The translations under genes were made by a program, and so were the position numbers. The notes beneath the pieces were generated by a model. The model was not told where the DNA came from, did not search any database, and saw nothing but the letters and a program-made list of their open reading frames with translations. Below are positions 30,184 through 39,119 of a stretch of 64,000 bases of DNA, piece by piece (positions within the stretch are counted from its first letter, which is position 1; each line of letters opens with the position of its first letter). This stretch comes from Paracoccus methylarcula (GTDB lineage: Bacteria > Pseudomonadota > Alphaproteobacteria > Rhodobacterales > Rhodobacteraceae). Location of the stretch: the NCBI RefSeq assembly GCF_003007735.2, contig NZ_PXNQ02000008.1, positions 1-64,000 on the forward strand. Direction: 5' to 3'.

Positions 30184-30972
30184 ATGAGCGAAGCCGTGAC
30201 CCGCAGGATCGACCCCAGCCAGATGACCATCAGCGACGAGGTCGCCATCGAGGTCAGCTCCATGAACAAGTGGTTCGGGAGTTTCCACGTGCTGCGCGAT
30301 ATCGACCTGACCGTCCATCGCGGCGAGCGGATCGTGATCGCCGGGCCCTCGGGCTCGGGCAAATCGACGCTGATCCGCTGCATCAACCGGTTGGAGGAAC
30401 ACCAGGCGGGCCGGATCGTCGTCGACGGGATCGAGCTGACCAGCGATATCAAGAATATCGACAAGGTCCGCTCGGAAGTCGGGATGGTGTTCCAGCATTT
30501 CAACCTGTTCCCGCATCTGACCGTGCTGGAAAACTGCACGCTGGCGCCCATCTGGGTGCGCAAGACGCCGCGCCGGCAGGCCGAGGCGACCGCGATGGAA
30601 TATCTGGAAAAGGTGAAGATCCCCGAACAGGCGGGCAAATATCCCGGCCAGCTTTCCGGCGGACAGCAGCAGCGGGTGGCAATCGCGCGCTCGCTTTGCA
30701 TGCAGCCCAAGATCATGCTCTTCGACGAACCGACCTCGGCGCTGGACCCCGAGATGATCAAGGAGGTCCTCGACACGATGATCGAACTCGCCGAAGAGGG
30801 GATGACGATGATCTGCGTGACCCACGAGATGGGCTTTGCGCAGGCCGTGGCGAACCGGGTGATCTTCATGGACCAGGGCCAGATCGTCGAGCAGAACAAC
30901 CCGCATGATTTCTTCCACAATCCGCGGTCAGAGCGCACCAAGCTGTTCCTGAGCCAGATCCTGGGGCATTGA
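30184..30972 (+). CDS. bztD: amino-acid ABC transporter ATPase (BztD/AapP type)
   Basis: 262 residues from ATG 30184 preceded by AAGGAGG; an earlier GTG at 30160 lacks a ribosome site. Walker [12 protein letters not shown]-loop [10 protein letters not shown], signature [15 protein letters not shown], Walker [12 protein letters not shown] and switch His in VTHEMGFAQ. Of the HisP/GlnQ type that powers uptake of polar amino acids. A strong terminator follows. Confidence 0.94.
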   Translation: MSEAVTRRIDPSQMTISDEVAIEVSSMNKWFGSFHVLRDIDLTVHRGERIVIAGPSGSGKSTLIRCINRLEEHQAGRIVVDGIELTSDIKNIDKVRSEVGMVFQHFNLFPHLTVLENCTLAPIWVRKTPRRQAEATAMEYLEKVKIPEQAGKYPGQLSGGQQQRVAIARSLCMQPKIMLFDEPTSALDPEMIKEVLDTMIELAEEGMTMICVTHEMGFAQAVANRVIFMDQGQIVEQNNPHDFFHNPRSERTKLFLSQILGH

Positions 30973-31022
30973 GGGTAATCCGGATCCCGGCCTGACATCC
31001 CGGTGGTTGCGTCCCGCGATGG

Positions 31023-31056
31023 CCGGGGGGCTGCCTGCCCCCCGGTCTTTCTTTCC
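31023..31056 (+). terminator. intrinsic terminator after bztD
   Basis: Stem CCGGGGGGC / GCCCCCCGG (31023-31031 with 31037-31045), five-base loop, then TCTTTCTTTCC. Confidence 0.75.
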
Positions 31057-31282
31057 AATCGACTGTTTCCGCTGTATTTACTCCGCATTCCATACGGAAA
31101 GGTAGCATTTCGGGTAGCGTCTGGTTCGATCTGTCTGATTGGCCGTCGCATTTCCGGTTGCTGCCTCGGACAGCGGCACACTGCTGATTCCCAAGCTACA
31201 GCTTTGCCAGGCGCTTTCGGTCAGCGAGGCAACAGTCGATGTGAATCGGCATCACCGATTGACCTTGCCCCGATTGGGAAAT

Positions 31283-31762
31283 TCAATAACTTATGGTGCC
31301 GATTGGCGTTGGAGCCCCACGCCGATTCACACCATCGCGTAGTACGGCCAGCACGTCGCCCGGCTGCGGCAGCCGCAGAACGGGCGTGCCGTCGGGCGAA
31401 AGCACCGCAAGGGCCGATTTCTTCTGTCCACCGGCCAGCGATTGCCGGACCCCTTCCTCACCGACGAGAAAGGGGCGGGGGCCGAGATCCTCGAAATGCC
31501 GCTCCAGCGCCTCCTGCGGATTGGCGACTGCATAGAGATCCGTCAGAGGTGTCCAGCCCCAGGCGTTCCGATCCGGCGGGAAACCGAACGACAGGGCACC
31601 GGCGGTGTCGCCGCCGATCTCAGCCAGAACGGCGAGGGTGTCGGCCCTGTCGAGCCCCAGGGATCGGGTCAGGATTTGAAGCTGTTCTTCCTCGGGCAAC
31701 AGGTTTGCGAGCCAGGGTGAAATGGTCTCAGACGGATAGGGATGGCTACCCGCCTCAGGCAA
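31283..31762 (-). pseudogene. truncated hipA-like gene (N-terminal part only)
   Basis: An open frame of 159 residues matches the N-terminal region of HipA-type serine/threonine kinase toxins: YPSETISPWLANLLPEEEQL, then DTLAVLAEIGGDTAGALSFG and the QSLAGGQKKSALAVL segment. Full HipA has about 430 residues with kinase motifs further on; here the frame ends soon after LRLPQPGDVLAVL, with no catalytic loop. The first about 40 residues of the family are also not recognisable, and the only start is a TTG without ribosome site. No hipB antitoxin gene is next to it. A remnant of a toxin-antitoxin system. Confidence 0.65.
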
Positions 31763-32669
31763 TAAAAGCTGATGGTGTGTGTCCCGGGATGGATACCGGC
31801 CCGGCCTCAGCTGCTTGAGAAAACCGAGGATAGATCACTTATCTGGGCGTGACTATTGACAGAGAAGTCTATCCGGCTTCTGACTGACTTAAGGGTCTTT
31901 GGTTCGAGGTTTGTCTGGTCGCTTGTACTCCTGGTGGCATGAGGGAAGTGACGCTAACGACGATTTCTATTTTTTAAACAGAGACTTGCAGCAAGTGTTG
32001 CTATCGGTGGTTGGGAGCCCCCGCAACCAATTGGAACCAAAAACATCCATATAAACCAGTAGTTTACGCACAGCGCGCCAAACGGCGCGCTTCTTGCATT
32101 TGCATAGAATTCGCCCAAGCCAGAACCTCTTATTAAATAACATCAGCCCTTTAACCAGACAGAGGTTCAAATCGGGCGTAGGAGAGCCCGCATCCAAACA
32201 CGTTCTGGAAGGGGCCGAAGCACCTAGGATGCATCATTTCGCGCGCTTATAGGCGATATGGCCCGTATACCTCTACAGGCGTCCCGTGTTGGTTGTTCTT
32301 GGTGATACGCCTCATTCCGTTCCCGTCCCTCCCAACACACTTTTTGCAACTATTCAAACGAACAGATGCACCCGGCGATGGTGCTGACAACCACGGTTGG
32401 CGGGCTGGCCAGCCAGGTCTGGCCGGAACTGCCGCGGCCGGGAAAGTTGCGATTGATGGCCGAGATCGTTACTTGGTTGGCGTGTTCCGATACGCCTGAT
32501 CCGCATTTTCCGCAGGTCGGGCCGAGCATTTTGTGCCTCTTGAACTGAAATGCATATGCATTATTGGCTTGTCCGGGCGGTCGTTCCGATCTTCTGCGTA
32601 TCGGCGAATCGCGCCAGGAGGTCGAGGCCCAAGGAAGTCACCGCGTACTCTACACTGAAAGGATTCCGT
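31763..32669. other. 0.9-kb non-coding stretch with hairpins, possible mobile-element scar
   Basis: No convincing gene on either strand. It holds an inverted repeat TGGTTG / CAACCA around a C/G-rich core (32008-32029), a perfect GCGCGCC / GGCGCGC hairpin with AAAC loop (32073-32090), and a T-stem-like GGTTCAAATC at about 32163. Base composition shifts along the stretch. Its place between a broken hipA and a sugar locus suggests an old insertion or recombination border. The last 100 bases hold the ROK regulator's promoter. Confidence 0.45.
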
Positions 32670-33836
32670 TTGAATTCCAGCAAGTCCGGACCCGCCGAGC
32701 CTAAACTGACCGCAAGCGCGAGAAACGTGTTCCTCTGCCTCGCGCGCGAGGGGGAGGCGACCCGGCCCGATCTGGCACGGCGCCTTGGCCTGTCGCGGCC
32801 GACCCTGTCCGCCGCCATGAGCGATCTTGCCCGCGCCGGGTATGTCGAGGCCATGGGTCTGCGGGACGGGAGCACCGGGCGTAAGCCGGCCATGTACCGG
32901 ATCGGGGCGGGGGCCGGGCATGTTATCGTCGTGGATGCCGGTTCGACCTTTGTGCGGTTGCGGGCTTCGACGCTGGACGGGCACACCCTGTATGGCGGGG
33001 GCTATCAGCTTGCCACCGAGCAGCGCCGTTTCAGCGCCGAACTGACCTCTGTCGTCGTTCAGGCCGTCCGCGCTGCCATGGCCGAGGCTCGTGAAGACTG
33101 GGGGAATTTGCGCGCCATCGGGATTGCCTTGCCGACCAAGGTTAGCCGCGAACTGGACCAGCCGGAAGAGATCGCGTTGCACCAACGCCTGATCGACGAG
33201 GCCGGGATAGCCGCCGAATTGCCGCTCATTCTGGAAAACAACGTCAATTGCGCTGCCTTGGCCGAAGGCGTGAAAGGTGTCGCCAGCGGGGTGGACGATT
33301 TCGCTTATATCCAGGTAGGGGTCAAGATCGGCATGGGCATCGTATTGGGCGGCGAACTGGTGCGCGGCTGCAATGGCGGTGCGGGCGAGGTCAGCTATCT
33401 GCCTTTCCCGTGGTCGCCCGATGCCGAGCCGAGGCAGGAGGAGCTGGAGAACTACCTGGGCTCCGAGTCGCTCTTGCGGCGTGTTCGCGGCGATTGGCCG
33501 GATGGCGAAACGCCACCCACCGATGCCATCGATCTTTTCCGTCTGGCCGGGCAGGGGCATGCCGCCGCCATCGAGCGGGTCGAGCACTACGCCCGCGATA
33601 TCGGCAGGCTTGTTGCGGCATGCGTTGCCGTGCTTGATCCGGGGCTGGTCGTTCTTGGGGGTGGTATTGGTCAGAACAACCTGATTTTGCCGCAGGTCAG
33701 GCGGGTCGCCGACGAGTTGTCGGTTCCGACGCGGGTCGAGGTGACCGGGTTGGGCGACGAGGCGACTCTAATGGGAATCCAGCATGTTGCGTTGCGTCGG
33801 GCGCAAGAGCGACTAGTTGGCGAAAGCGCAGGCTGA
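32670..33836 (+). CDS. ROK-family transcriptional regulator
   Basis: 388 residues from a TTG start with AAAGGA about eight bases upstream; the frame extends to 32550 but without a ribosome site. N-terminal winged helix-turn-helix (ATRPDLARRLGLSRPTLSAA), then a sugar-kinase-like ROK fold with VIVVDAGSTFVRL and LDPGLVVLGGGIGQNNLIL. The GGAGEVSYLPF region is kept, but the zinc-binding cysteine cluster that normally follows in ROK proteins is missing. Probably a sugar-responsive repressor of the adjacent SIS/kinase/ABC genes. Confidence 0.85.
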   Translation: MNSSKSGPAEPKLTASARNVFLCLAREGEATRPDLARRLGLSRPTLSAAMSDLARAGYVEAMGLRDGSTGRKPAMYRIGAGAGHVIVVDAGSTFVRLRASTLDGHTLYGGGYQLATEQRRFSAELTSVVVQAVRAAMAEAREDWGNLRAIGIALPTKVSRELDQPEEIALHQRLIDEAGIAAELPLILENNVNCAALAEGVKGVASGVDDFAYIQVGVKIGMGIVLGGELVRGCNGGAGEVSYLPFPWSPDAEPRQEELENYLGSESLLRRVRGDWPDGETPPTDAIDLFRLAGQGHAAAIERVEHYARDIGRLVAACVAVLDPGLVVLGGGIGQNNLILPQVRRVADELSVPTRVEVTGLGDEATLMGIQHVALRRAQERLVGESAG

Positions 33837-33865
33837 GCCTGCGGCTTTCGCCGGATGACGGCCGG

Positions 33866-34861
33866 TCAGGCCGCCTTGATCTTGGTGTCTGTTTGCCGGT
33901 AGCGGAATTTCGTGTCTGTCAGCCCGGCGGCATCCGACAGTTCGGCCGCCAGCAGTTGAGCGGGAAGAATGTCGAGAATGCCGCGCATGATACGGTTTTC
34001 GCTTTGCGGAACGCGAATGACTGCAAGGTTTTCTGCGTCCGGGATTTCGCTGTCGGCGGTGATCAGCAGGACCGCGCATCCGATTTCCGCCATGTCACGG
34101 GCCAGTTTCACTTCGCGGCCTTCTCCGATGATAACGACTCCGGTTGTGCGGTCCATCGCCTCCATCGGGCCGTGGAGATAATGGAGCGTATCGGTGGCGC
34201 CGGCCGGAATCCGTGCCGCTTCGCGGATCAGCAGGCCGGTTTCGCCTGCGGTACCAAGCGCCGAGTTGGCGCCAACGCAATCTATCGCCCGGCGTTGGTG
34301 AAAAAGTTCCCGCAGCCGGGGCATGGCGGCGCCTGCATCACTCAGAACCTTTTCCGCAAGAGCCGGTAGTTCCTGCCAATCTGTCCCGGAAGCGCCGCAA
34401 ATCATGTCAGCAAGGATCCCCGTGGCAAGCAGTGTCGCGGTGTAGCCGGTGCTCGATGGGGTGGCGTCCTCGCCCGACCGGAAGCAAAGGCTTGCATCGG
34501 CCGCATCGGACAGTGGATTGCCGCCCTCGCTCGTGACTGCCAGCGAGGGCGTTCCGGCATGGGCTTCCAATGCGTGCACCGGCTCGATGCTGCGCCCCCC
34601 GGCTGACAGGGCGATGATGCTGTCGGCGGCATTGCCAGGCTGCATCAGATCGACCGCGTGCCATGCCGCCGCGCGTTTATCCCGGCGCTGCAACTCTCCT
34701 GCGGTGACGACCGCTGCCTCAAAACTGGCGCCGATACCCGCGACGGCGATCGAGCCCCCGGAAAAACGCGAAAGGTCGAGATTGCGGATTTCCTCGTTGA
34801 TGGTTTTCAGGCTGTCGGCAAGCTGTTGGGGCTGACGTGCGATGGTGGAACGGTAGCTCAT
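33866..34861 (-). CDS. SIS-domain sugar isomerase/deaminase-like protein (first copy)
   Basis: 331 residues, start MSYRSTIARQPQQLADSLKT; the ATG overlaps the stop of the upstream kinase gene. Two SIS domains as in the isomerase half of GlmS and in NagB-II or FrlB-type enzymes: IALSAGGRSIEPVHALEAHA, TLHYLHGPMEAMDRTTGVVI, and a closing FRYRQTDTKIKAA. Probably acts on a phosphorylated amino sugar or sugar-amine adduct in the cytoplasm. A paralogue with the same C-terminal motif lies at 40258-41282. Coupled translation with the kinase gene suggests sequential steps. Confidence 0.8.
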   Translation of the reverse strand: MSYRSTIARQPQQLADSLKTINEEIRNLDLSRFSGGSIAVAGIGASFEAAVVTAGELQRRDKRAAAWHAVDLMQPGNAADSIIALSAGGRSIEPVHALEAHAGTPSLAVTSEGGNPLSDAADASLCFRSGEDATPSSTGYTATLLATGILADMICGASGTDWQELPALAEKVLSDAGAAMPRLRELFHQRRAIDCVGANSALGTAGETGLLIREAARIPAGATDTLHYLHGPMEAMDRTTGVVIIGEGREVKLARDMAEIGCAVLLITADSEIPDAENLAVIRVPQSENRIMRGILDILPAQLLAAELSDAAGLTDTKFRYRQTDTKIKAA

Positions 34862-35784
34862 GGGTTCTCCTCGGTTGCGGATTGGGAAAAATCGGGGCGA
34901 AGGCGTCGCGCGATGGCGCAGGCCCCGGCAACGGGCGGGCCGTCGAGAATGCGGGCTGTCATTCTGTTGCTGAAGCGTGACGAGATTTGCCTCAGGAACG
35001 CGTCGGCAAGAGGGGGCTGGGCGCGGATGACTCCGCCGCCGGCGACGACTTTGCGCGCGCGCGCTCCCCTTGCGATGAGCCGGGCGATCAGATCCACGAG
35101 TGCTGCGGCGCCCTCGTCGATGGCGCGTTGCGCCAAAACCGATCCGGCGGCTGCCGCGTCGAAGACCGCTGCGGCGTGGCTGCCGAGGCTCGCGGCGCTC
35201 TTGCTGCCCGAGATGGCACTGCCCAAGCGCACGGTTCTGTCGATCCCGAGGCTTTCGCATAACAGCCGGACCAGCGGTTCATCCGGTGTGCCACCCTGAT
35301 CCAGATACAGGCTGGCGATCCGGGCGGCTTCGCGCACAAGCCCCGAGGCACTGCCCTCATCACCGATCACCCAGCCCCAACCACCCGCGACCAACATCTC
35401 GCCATCCGGGTTCCGGGTCACGGCGATGGAGCCGGTGCCGGCGACGACGCCGATTCCGTCATGCACGCCCATGGCTGCCGGGATCAGTTCTGCGTCGTTG
35501 ACCACGCGAACAGGAAAGCCGGCGAGGGCCACAAGCGCTGATTCGAAGGCCGCACATTCCTGGGCATCGTCGCAGCCATGTGCTCCGACGGCCATGGCGG
35601 CGATGGGGCGGCCATCGGCGACTCTGCTGCCCAGCCGGACCAGCGCCTGCGCATCCTTTGCCCAGTCATGCCTGCGCCACTCTGCCGTAGGCAAAATCAG
35701 CTCCCGCTCCCCGTCGGTAGGAGCGGTCGCACGCAGATGCGTCTTGGTGCCGCCGATATCTACACCCAGATAAAGGTCTGCCAT
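34858..35784 (-). CDS. BadF/BadG-type kinase, probable N-acetylglucosamine kinase
   Basis: 308 residues from the ATG giving MADLYLGVDIGGTKTHLRAT; five further in-frame codons upstream are possible. Phosphate-1 loop GVDIGGTKTH, VVAGTGSIAVTRNPDGEMLV phosphate-2 region and GGWGWVIGDEGSASGLVREA, a pattern typical of eukaryotic-like GlcNAc kinases of the BcrAD/BadFG family. Phosphorylates imported amino sugar before the SIS enzyme. Divergent from the binding-protein gene with a 226-base shared regulatory gap. Confidence 0.82.
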   Translation of the reverse strand: MADLYLGVDIGGTKTHLRATAPTDGERELILPTAEWRRHDWAKDAQALVRLGSRVADGRPIAAMAVGAHGCDDAQECAAFESALVALAGFPVRVVNDAELIPAAMGVHDGIGVVAGTGSIAVTRNPDGEMLVAGGWGWVIGDEGSASGLVREAARIASLYLDQGGTPDEPLVRLLCESLGIDRTVRLGSAISGSKSAASLGSHAAAVFDAAAAGSVLAQRAIDEGAAALVDLIARLIARGARARKVVAGGGVIRAQPPLADAFLRQISSRFSNRMTARILDGPPVAGACAIARRLRPDFSQSATEENP

Positions 35785-35800
35785 CCAGGGATTCCTCAAG

Positions 35801-35950
35801 TTAGTAAGGTATTATTACAAACAGGTATTGAAGCGCTGTGCAACCATGGATTTGCATAATTATTCAGTAATAACTGATATAAAGTGTTATTCTGCGCTCT
35901 CTAAAAATTAGCTATTGAACGATCCTGATTTATTAGTAAAGTAACTTAAC
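35801..35950. promoter_or_regulatory. AT-rich divergent regulatory region with repeated operator-like motif
   Basis: A direct repeat TTAGTAA[GA]GTA occurs at 35801 and 35933, and a palindrome TTATT-CAGT-AATAA at 35860-35873 lies between. Such AT-flanked palindromes resemble NagC/Mlc-class ROK operators. The stretch separates the kinase/SIS pair from the ABC importer and is the natural target of the ROK regulator at 32670. Confidence 0.5.
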
Positions 35951-36010
35951 AATATTGGCAAGCCGAGTGTCGTTGTTGATTCGGGGCCGGCGGTGAGAGG
36001 AGGGGAGCTT

Positions 36011-37273
36011 ATGACGATCACAATGAGGCCGCGGGTGCTGTGGCTTGCTTTGGCGGGTGCGGCGCTTGCCGGTCATGCCGGTGCGCAGGAGTTGGACTAC
36101 TGGGTCTACTCTGATTTTGCGCAGGGCGAGGCGCTGGAGCTTCAGCAGAGTTTTATCGACGAGTTCAAGGCCGAGCATCCGGAGGTGGAGATCACCATCT
36201 CGGGGCGGGGCGATGACGATCTGCTGACCGGGCAGATCGCGGGCGCGGCCAGCGGGACCGGGCCGGATGTGTTCATGAACTCGACCTCGCTGGGGGCGAT
36301 TCTGGTCGAGGCGGGGGCGCTGAAGAACATCTATGAAGACTGGATGGCTATGCCCGAAGAGTTTCGCAAGCAGTTCAATCCCGACCTGATCGACATGTGT
36401 TCGCCCGAGCCCGAGGTGATGTATTGCCTTCCCTATACCGGCTATGGCTCTTTCATGTATCGAAACCTCGCAGTCCTGAAAGAGGCCGGCATCGACCCTG
36501 ACGCGCCGATCCGGGACTGGGAGGACTGGAAGGCGCAGATGGAAAAGATCGAGGCCATTGGCAAGAAGGCCGTGCCCGACATGTCGCAGACCTGGTTCTC
36601 GGTCGCCAATGCCTATTCGGGCGTGGCCGAACCCGGCGAATGGGGGATCGATTTCGAGAACGACAAGACCTTGATCGAACCGGATAAGCTTGCCGCCGCC
36701 GCGCAGCTCCTGGTCGATATGAAGCCTTATTCCACCGGAACCTCCGAGGACGATCAGGCAACCAAGGATCTGTTCATGAGCAATGAGCTGGCCTTTATCG
36801 TGGGCGGTCCGTGGATTAACCCGATCTTCGAGCAAGCCGCAGAAAACGGCGATCTCGAATATGACTGGGTTCTGGTTCCCGGCGCCGAGGAAGGCAAGCA
36901 TGGCGGCGTGAAGGGCTTTGAGTTCATCGGTGTCGCGCCCAAGGAAAATGCCGGGATATCGTGGCTGTTCGCGGCCTATGTCGCCGAGAAGTCGCAGATG
37001 AGCCGTTGGGCCGCCGCGCTTGGCCGTTATAACAGCAACGATGAAGCCCTGGCCGATCCCGAGGTGTCGGGTCATCCCCTGTTGAAGATTACCAACGACG
37101 CGGCGAAAAACGCGATCTTCAACCGCCCGCCCTTCTTTGTCGAGGCTTATCCCGCCGATTACTGGTCGGTGCTTCTGGACGGTATCGCCTCGATCGTCGA
37201 GGGGGACGAAACCCCTGATGAGGGCGCCGCGCGTATCGTGGAAGAGCTGGACGAAGTTATCGCTTATAACTGA
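36011..37273 (+). CDS. sugar ABC transporter, periplasmic binding protein
   Basis: 420 residues from ATG 36011 after GAGAGGAGGGG. Signal peptide MTITMRPRVLWLALAGAALA cleaved near HAGAQ-ELDYW. Family 1 solute-binding protein: EFKAEHPEVEITISGRGDDD, then GTGPDVFMNSTSLGAILVEA, and the late FIVGGPWINPIF motif. Delivers an oligo- or amino sugar to the two permeases downstream. A hairpin after the gene probably sets its higher expression. Context (GlcNAc-type kinase, SIS enzymes) suggests an amino-sugar ligand, by inference. Confidence 0.88.
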   Translation: MTITMRPRVLWLALAGAALAGHAGAQELDYWVYSDFAQGEALELQQSFIDEFKAEHPEVEITISGRGDDDLLTGQIAGAASGTGPDVFMNSTSLGAILVEAGALKNIYEDWMAMPEEFRKQFNPDLIDMCSPEPEVMYCLPYTGYGSFMYRNLAVLKEAGIDPDAPIRDWEDWKAQMEKIEAIGKKAVPDMSQTWFSVANAYSGVAEPGEWGIDFENDKTLIEPDKLAAAAQLLVDMKPYSTGTSEDDQATKDLFMSNELAFIVGGPWINPIFEQAAENGDLEYDWVLVPGAEEGKHGGVKGFEFIGVAPKENAGISWLFAAYVAEKSQMSRWAAALGRYNSNDEALADPEVSGHPLLKITNDAAKNAIFNRPPFFVEAYPADYWSVLLDGIASIVEGDETPDEGAARIVEELDEVIAYN

Positions 37274-37290
37274 GGCCTTACTGTCAAGCA

Positions 37291-37313
37291 GCGGCCGGCA
37301 TTCCGCCGGCCGC
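37291..37313 (+). promoter_or_regulatory. intergenic hairpin after the binding-protein gene
   Basis: Perfect GCGGCCGGC / GCCGGCCGC stem with ATTCC loop and no T-run, placed between the binding protein and permease genes; probably protects the upstream message. Confidence 0.5.
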
Positions 37314-37341
37314 GCCGTATCCCCGCCCGGCAGAGAGATAC

Positions 37342-38229
37342 ATGCGACTTACCAAGAGCCTACCCAATTTCATGATGCTGACGCCGTTCATGCTGTTGTT
37401 CGGGGCGTTTTTTCTTTACCCGATCCTCAGCGGCTTCGGTTACAGCTTTTTCGACTGGGACGGCATTCACGAGCCCGCCTTTGTCGGGTTGAAGAATTAC
37501 GAAATGATCCTGAACGCGCGCAGTTCCCGGATCGCGGCAACCAACCTGCTCACCTATGTCATGATCACGGTTCCTTTGGGGGTGTCCGTCGCCTTTGGGC
37601 TTGCCCTGCTGGTCGATCATTTCCAGGGATTCTGGGCCCGGTTCTTCCGTAGCGTTTATTTCGTGCCTGTGGTGATGCCGCTGTTTCTGGCGGCAACCAT
37701 CTGGCGCTGGATCTATGCGCCCAATTTCGGCGTGCTCAACCTGATCCTCGGCTGGTTCGGCTTTGAGAATGTCCGCTTTTTGACCGACCCGGATGTGATG
37801 TTGTATTCGCTCATCGGTGTCGATGTCTGGGTTTCGGCGGGCTTCAACATGGTCATCCTGCTGGCGGGGCTCAAGGATATTCCACGCCATTACTATGAGG
37901 CTGCGCGGCTGGATGGAGCCAACAAGCTGCAGGAGATCCGTTATGTAACCCTGCCGATGATCCGCCCGGTGATGATCTTTGTCGTCACCTACAGCTTCAT
38001 CTCGGCGCTGCAGGTGTTCGATATCCCCTGGCTCCTGACCGGGTCGTCCTTTCTCGATTACGGCGGCAGGCGGGATGCGTTGCTCTTTCCCGTCATGGAC
38101 ATGATGGGGCGCGGTTTCGGACGGTTGGGCTTTGGGCAGGCGGCGGCCTATGGCTTTCTGCTTACCCTCGTGATCGTGGCGATCACCGCGACAATCTTTG
38201 CCTTCCAGCGCAAGAAGGAGAACGGATGA
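37342..38229 (+). CDS. sugar ABC transporter permease (MalF/UgpA type)
   Basis: 295 residues with six hydrophobic segments. N-terminal LPNFMMLTPFMLLFGAFFLY and the EAA loop YYEAARLDGANKLQEIRYVT are typical. Forms the channel with the next gene product. The start after GAGAGATAC is clear; the stop overlaps the start of the second permease (ATGA). Confidence 0.92.
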   Translation: MRLTKSLPNFMMLTPFMLLFGAFFLYPILSGFGYSFFDWDGIHEPAFVGLKNYEMILNARSSRIAATNLLTYVMITVPLGVSVAFGLALLVDHFQGFWARFFRSVYFVPVVMPLFLAATIWRWIYAPNFGVLNLILGWFGFENVRFLTDPDVMLYSLIGVDVWVSAGFNMVILLAGLKDIPRHYYEAARLDGANKLQEIRYVTLPMIRPVMIFVVTYSFISALQVFDIPWLLTGSSFLDYGGRRDALLFPVMDMMGRGFGRLGFGQAAAYGFLLTLVIVAITATIFAFQRKKENG

Positions 38230-39086
38230 TGAGCATAGCCCTGCTGCCGCGCATGTCCCGGATCACTCCTTGGAGCGTGGCGAAATGGACGCTTGCCATC
38301 TGTATCGCGATCGTTGCGGCCTTCCCGATCTGGTGGATGTTCAACGTGGTATTCGCCGACCCGGGTCAGCCGGTGTCGCTGAACCCGCGTCTTTATCCGA
38401 CTTCGTTCAGTTCGGGGATCAGCAATATCCAGCGTGTTTTGACCGAGACCGGCTATCTGCGTGCCTATTACGTCTCGGTCGCCTATACGATCCTGACCAT
38501 CGCCGGGGTGCTGCTGGTCAGTTCGATGGCGGCATTCGAGTTCGCCCTGTTCGATTTTCCTGGCAAGCGAATCCTTTTCGCCGTCGTCATGTTGTCGCTG
38601 ATGGTGCCGATGGCGGCGACGCTGATCCCCACCTATCTGCTGGTGGCCAGGCTGGGTTGGCTCAATACCATGCAGGGGCTGGTTCTTCCGGGACTTGCAT
38701 CCGCCTTTGGCCTGTTCATGCTGACGCAGTTCATGAAAAGCATCCCGCGCGAGATGCTGGAGGCGGCGCGGCTGGACGGAGCGAGTCATTTCCAGCTTTA
38801 CTGGCATGTCGCCCTGCCGCTGTCGCGGACGGCGCTTGTGACACTGGCTATCCTGACCTTCATGAAAACATGGGGTAATTTCATCTGGCCCCTGGTGGTC
38901 AGCCAGAAACCCGAGATGTTCACGGTGAGCCAGGTGGTCAGCCTGTTCAACTCACCGCTGTCCCATACCACGGTGGATGTGGTAATGACGGCCAATCTGC
39001 TGGCCGCGGTCCCGCCGCTGATCTTCTTTCTCATCTTCCAGCGCCGCATCGTAGAAGGCATCGCCTCGACGGGCAGCAAGGGCTGA
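38226..39086 (+). CDS. sugar ABC transporter permease (MalG/UgpE type)
   Basis: 286 residues, six hydrophobic segments, EAA loop MLEAARLDGASHFQLYWHVA followed by LPLSRTALVTLAILTF. The first of two ATGs overlaps the previous stop; AAGGAG precedes it. Second half of the transmembrane channel. Confidence 0.92.
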   Translation: MMSIALLPRMSRITPWSVAKWTLAICIAIVAAFPIWWMFNVVFADPGQPVSLNPRLYPTSFSSGISNIQRVLTETGYLRAYYVSVAYTILTIAGVLLVSSMAAFEFALFDFPGKRILFAVVMLSLMVPMAATLIPTYLLVARLGWLNTMQGLVLPGLASAFGLFMLTQFMKSIPREMLEAARLDGASHFQLYWHVALPLSRTALVTLAILTFMKTWGNFIWPLVVSQKPEMFTVSQVVSLFNSPLSHTTVDVVMTANLLAAVPPLIFFLIFQRRIVEGIASTGSKG

Positions 39087-39119
39087 GCGCTGCGGATCAT
39101 TCGAAACGGAACAAGACCC

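Noticed and set aside
31967..32197. 76-codon minus-strand frame in the gap before the ROK gene
   Set aside because: Runs through inverted repeats and hairpins, no ribosome site; better explained as non-coding or a repeat.
32150..32200. tRNA-like GGTTCAAATC element
   Set aside because: Only a T-stem-like stretch is seen; no acceptor or anticodon arm can be folded around it.
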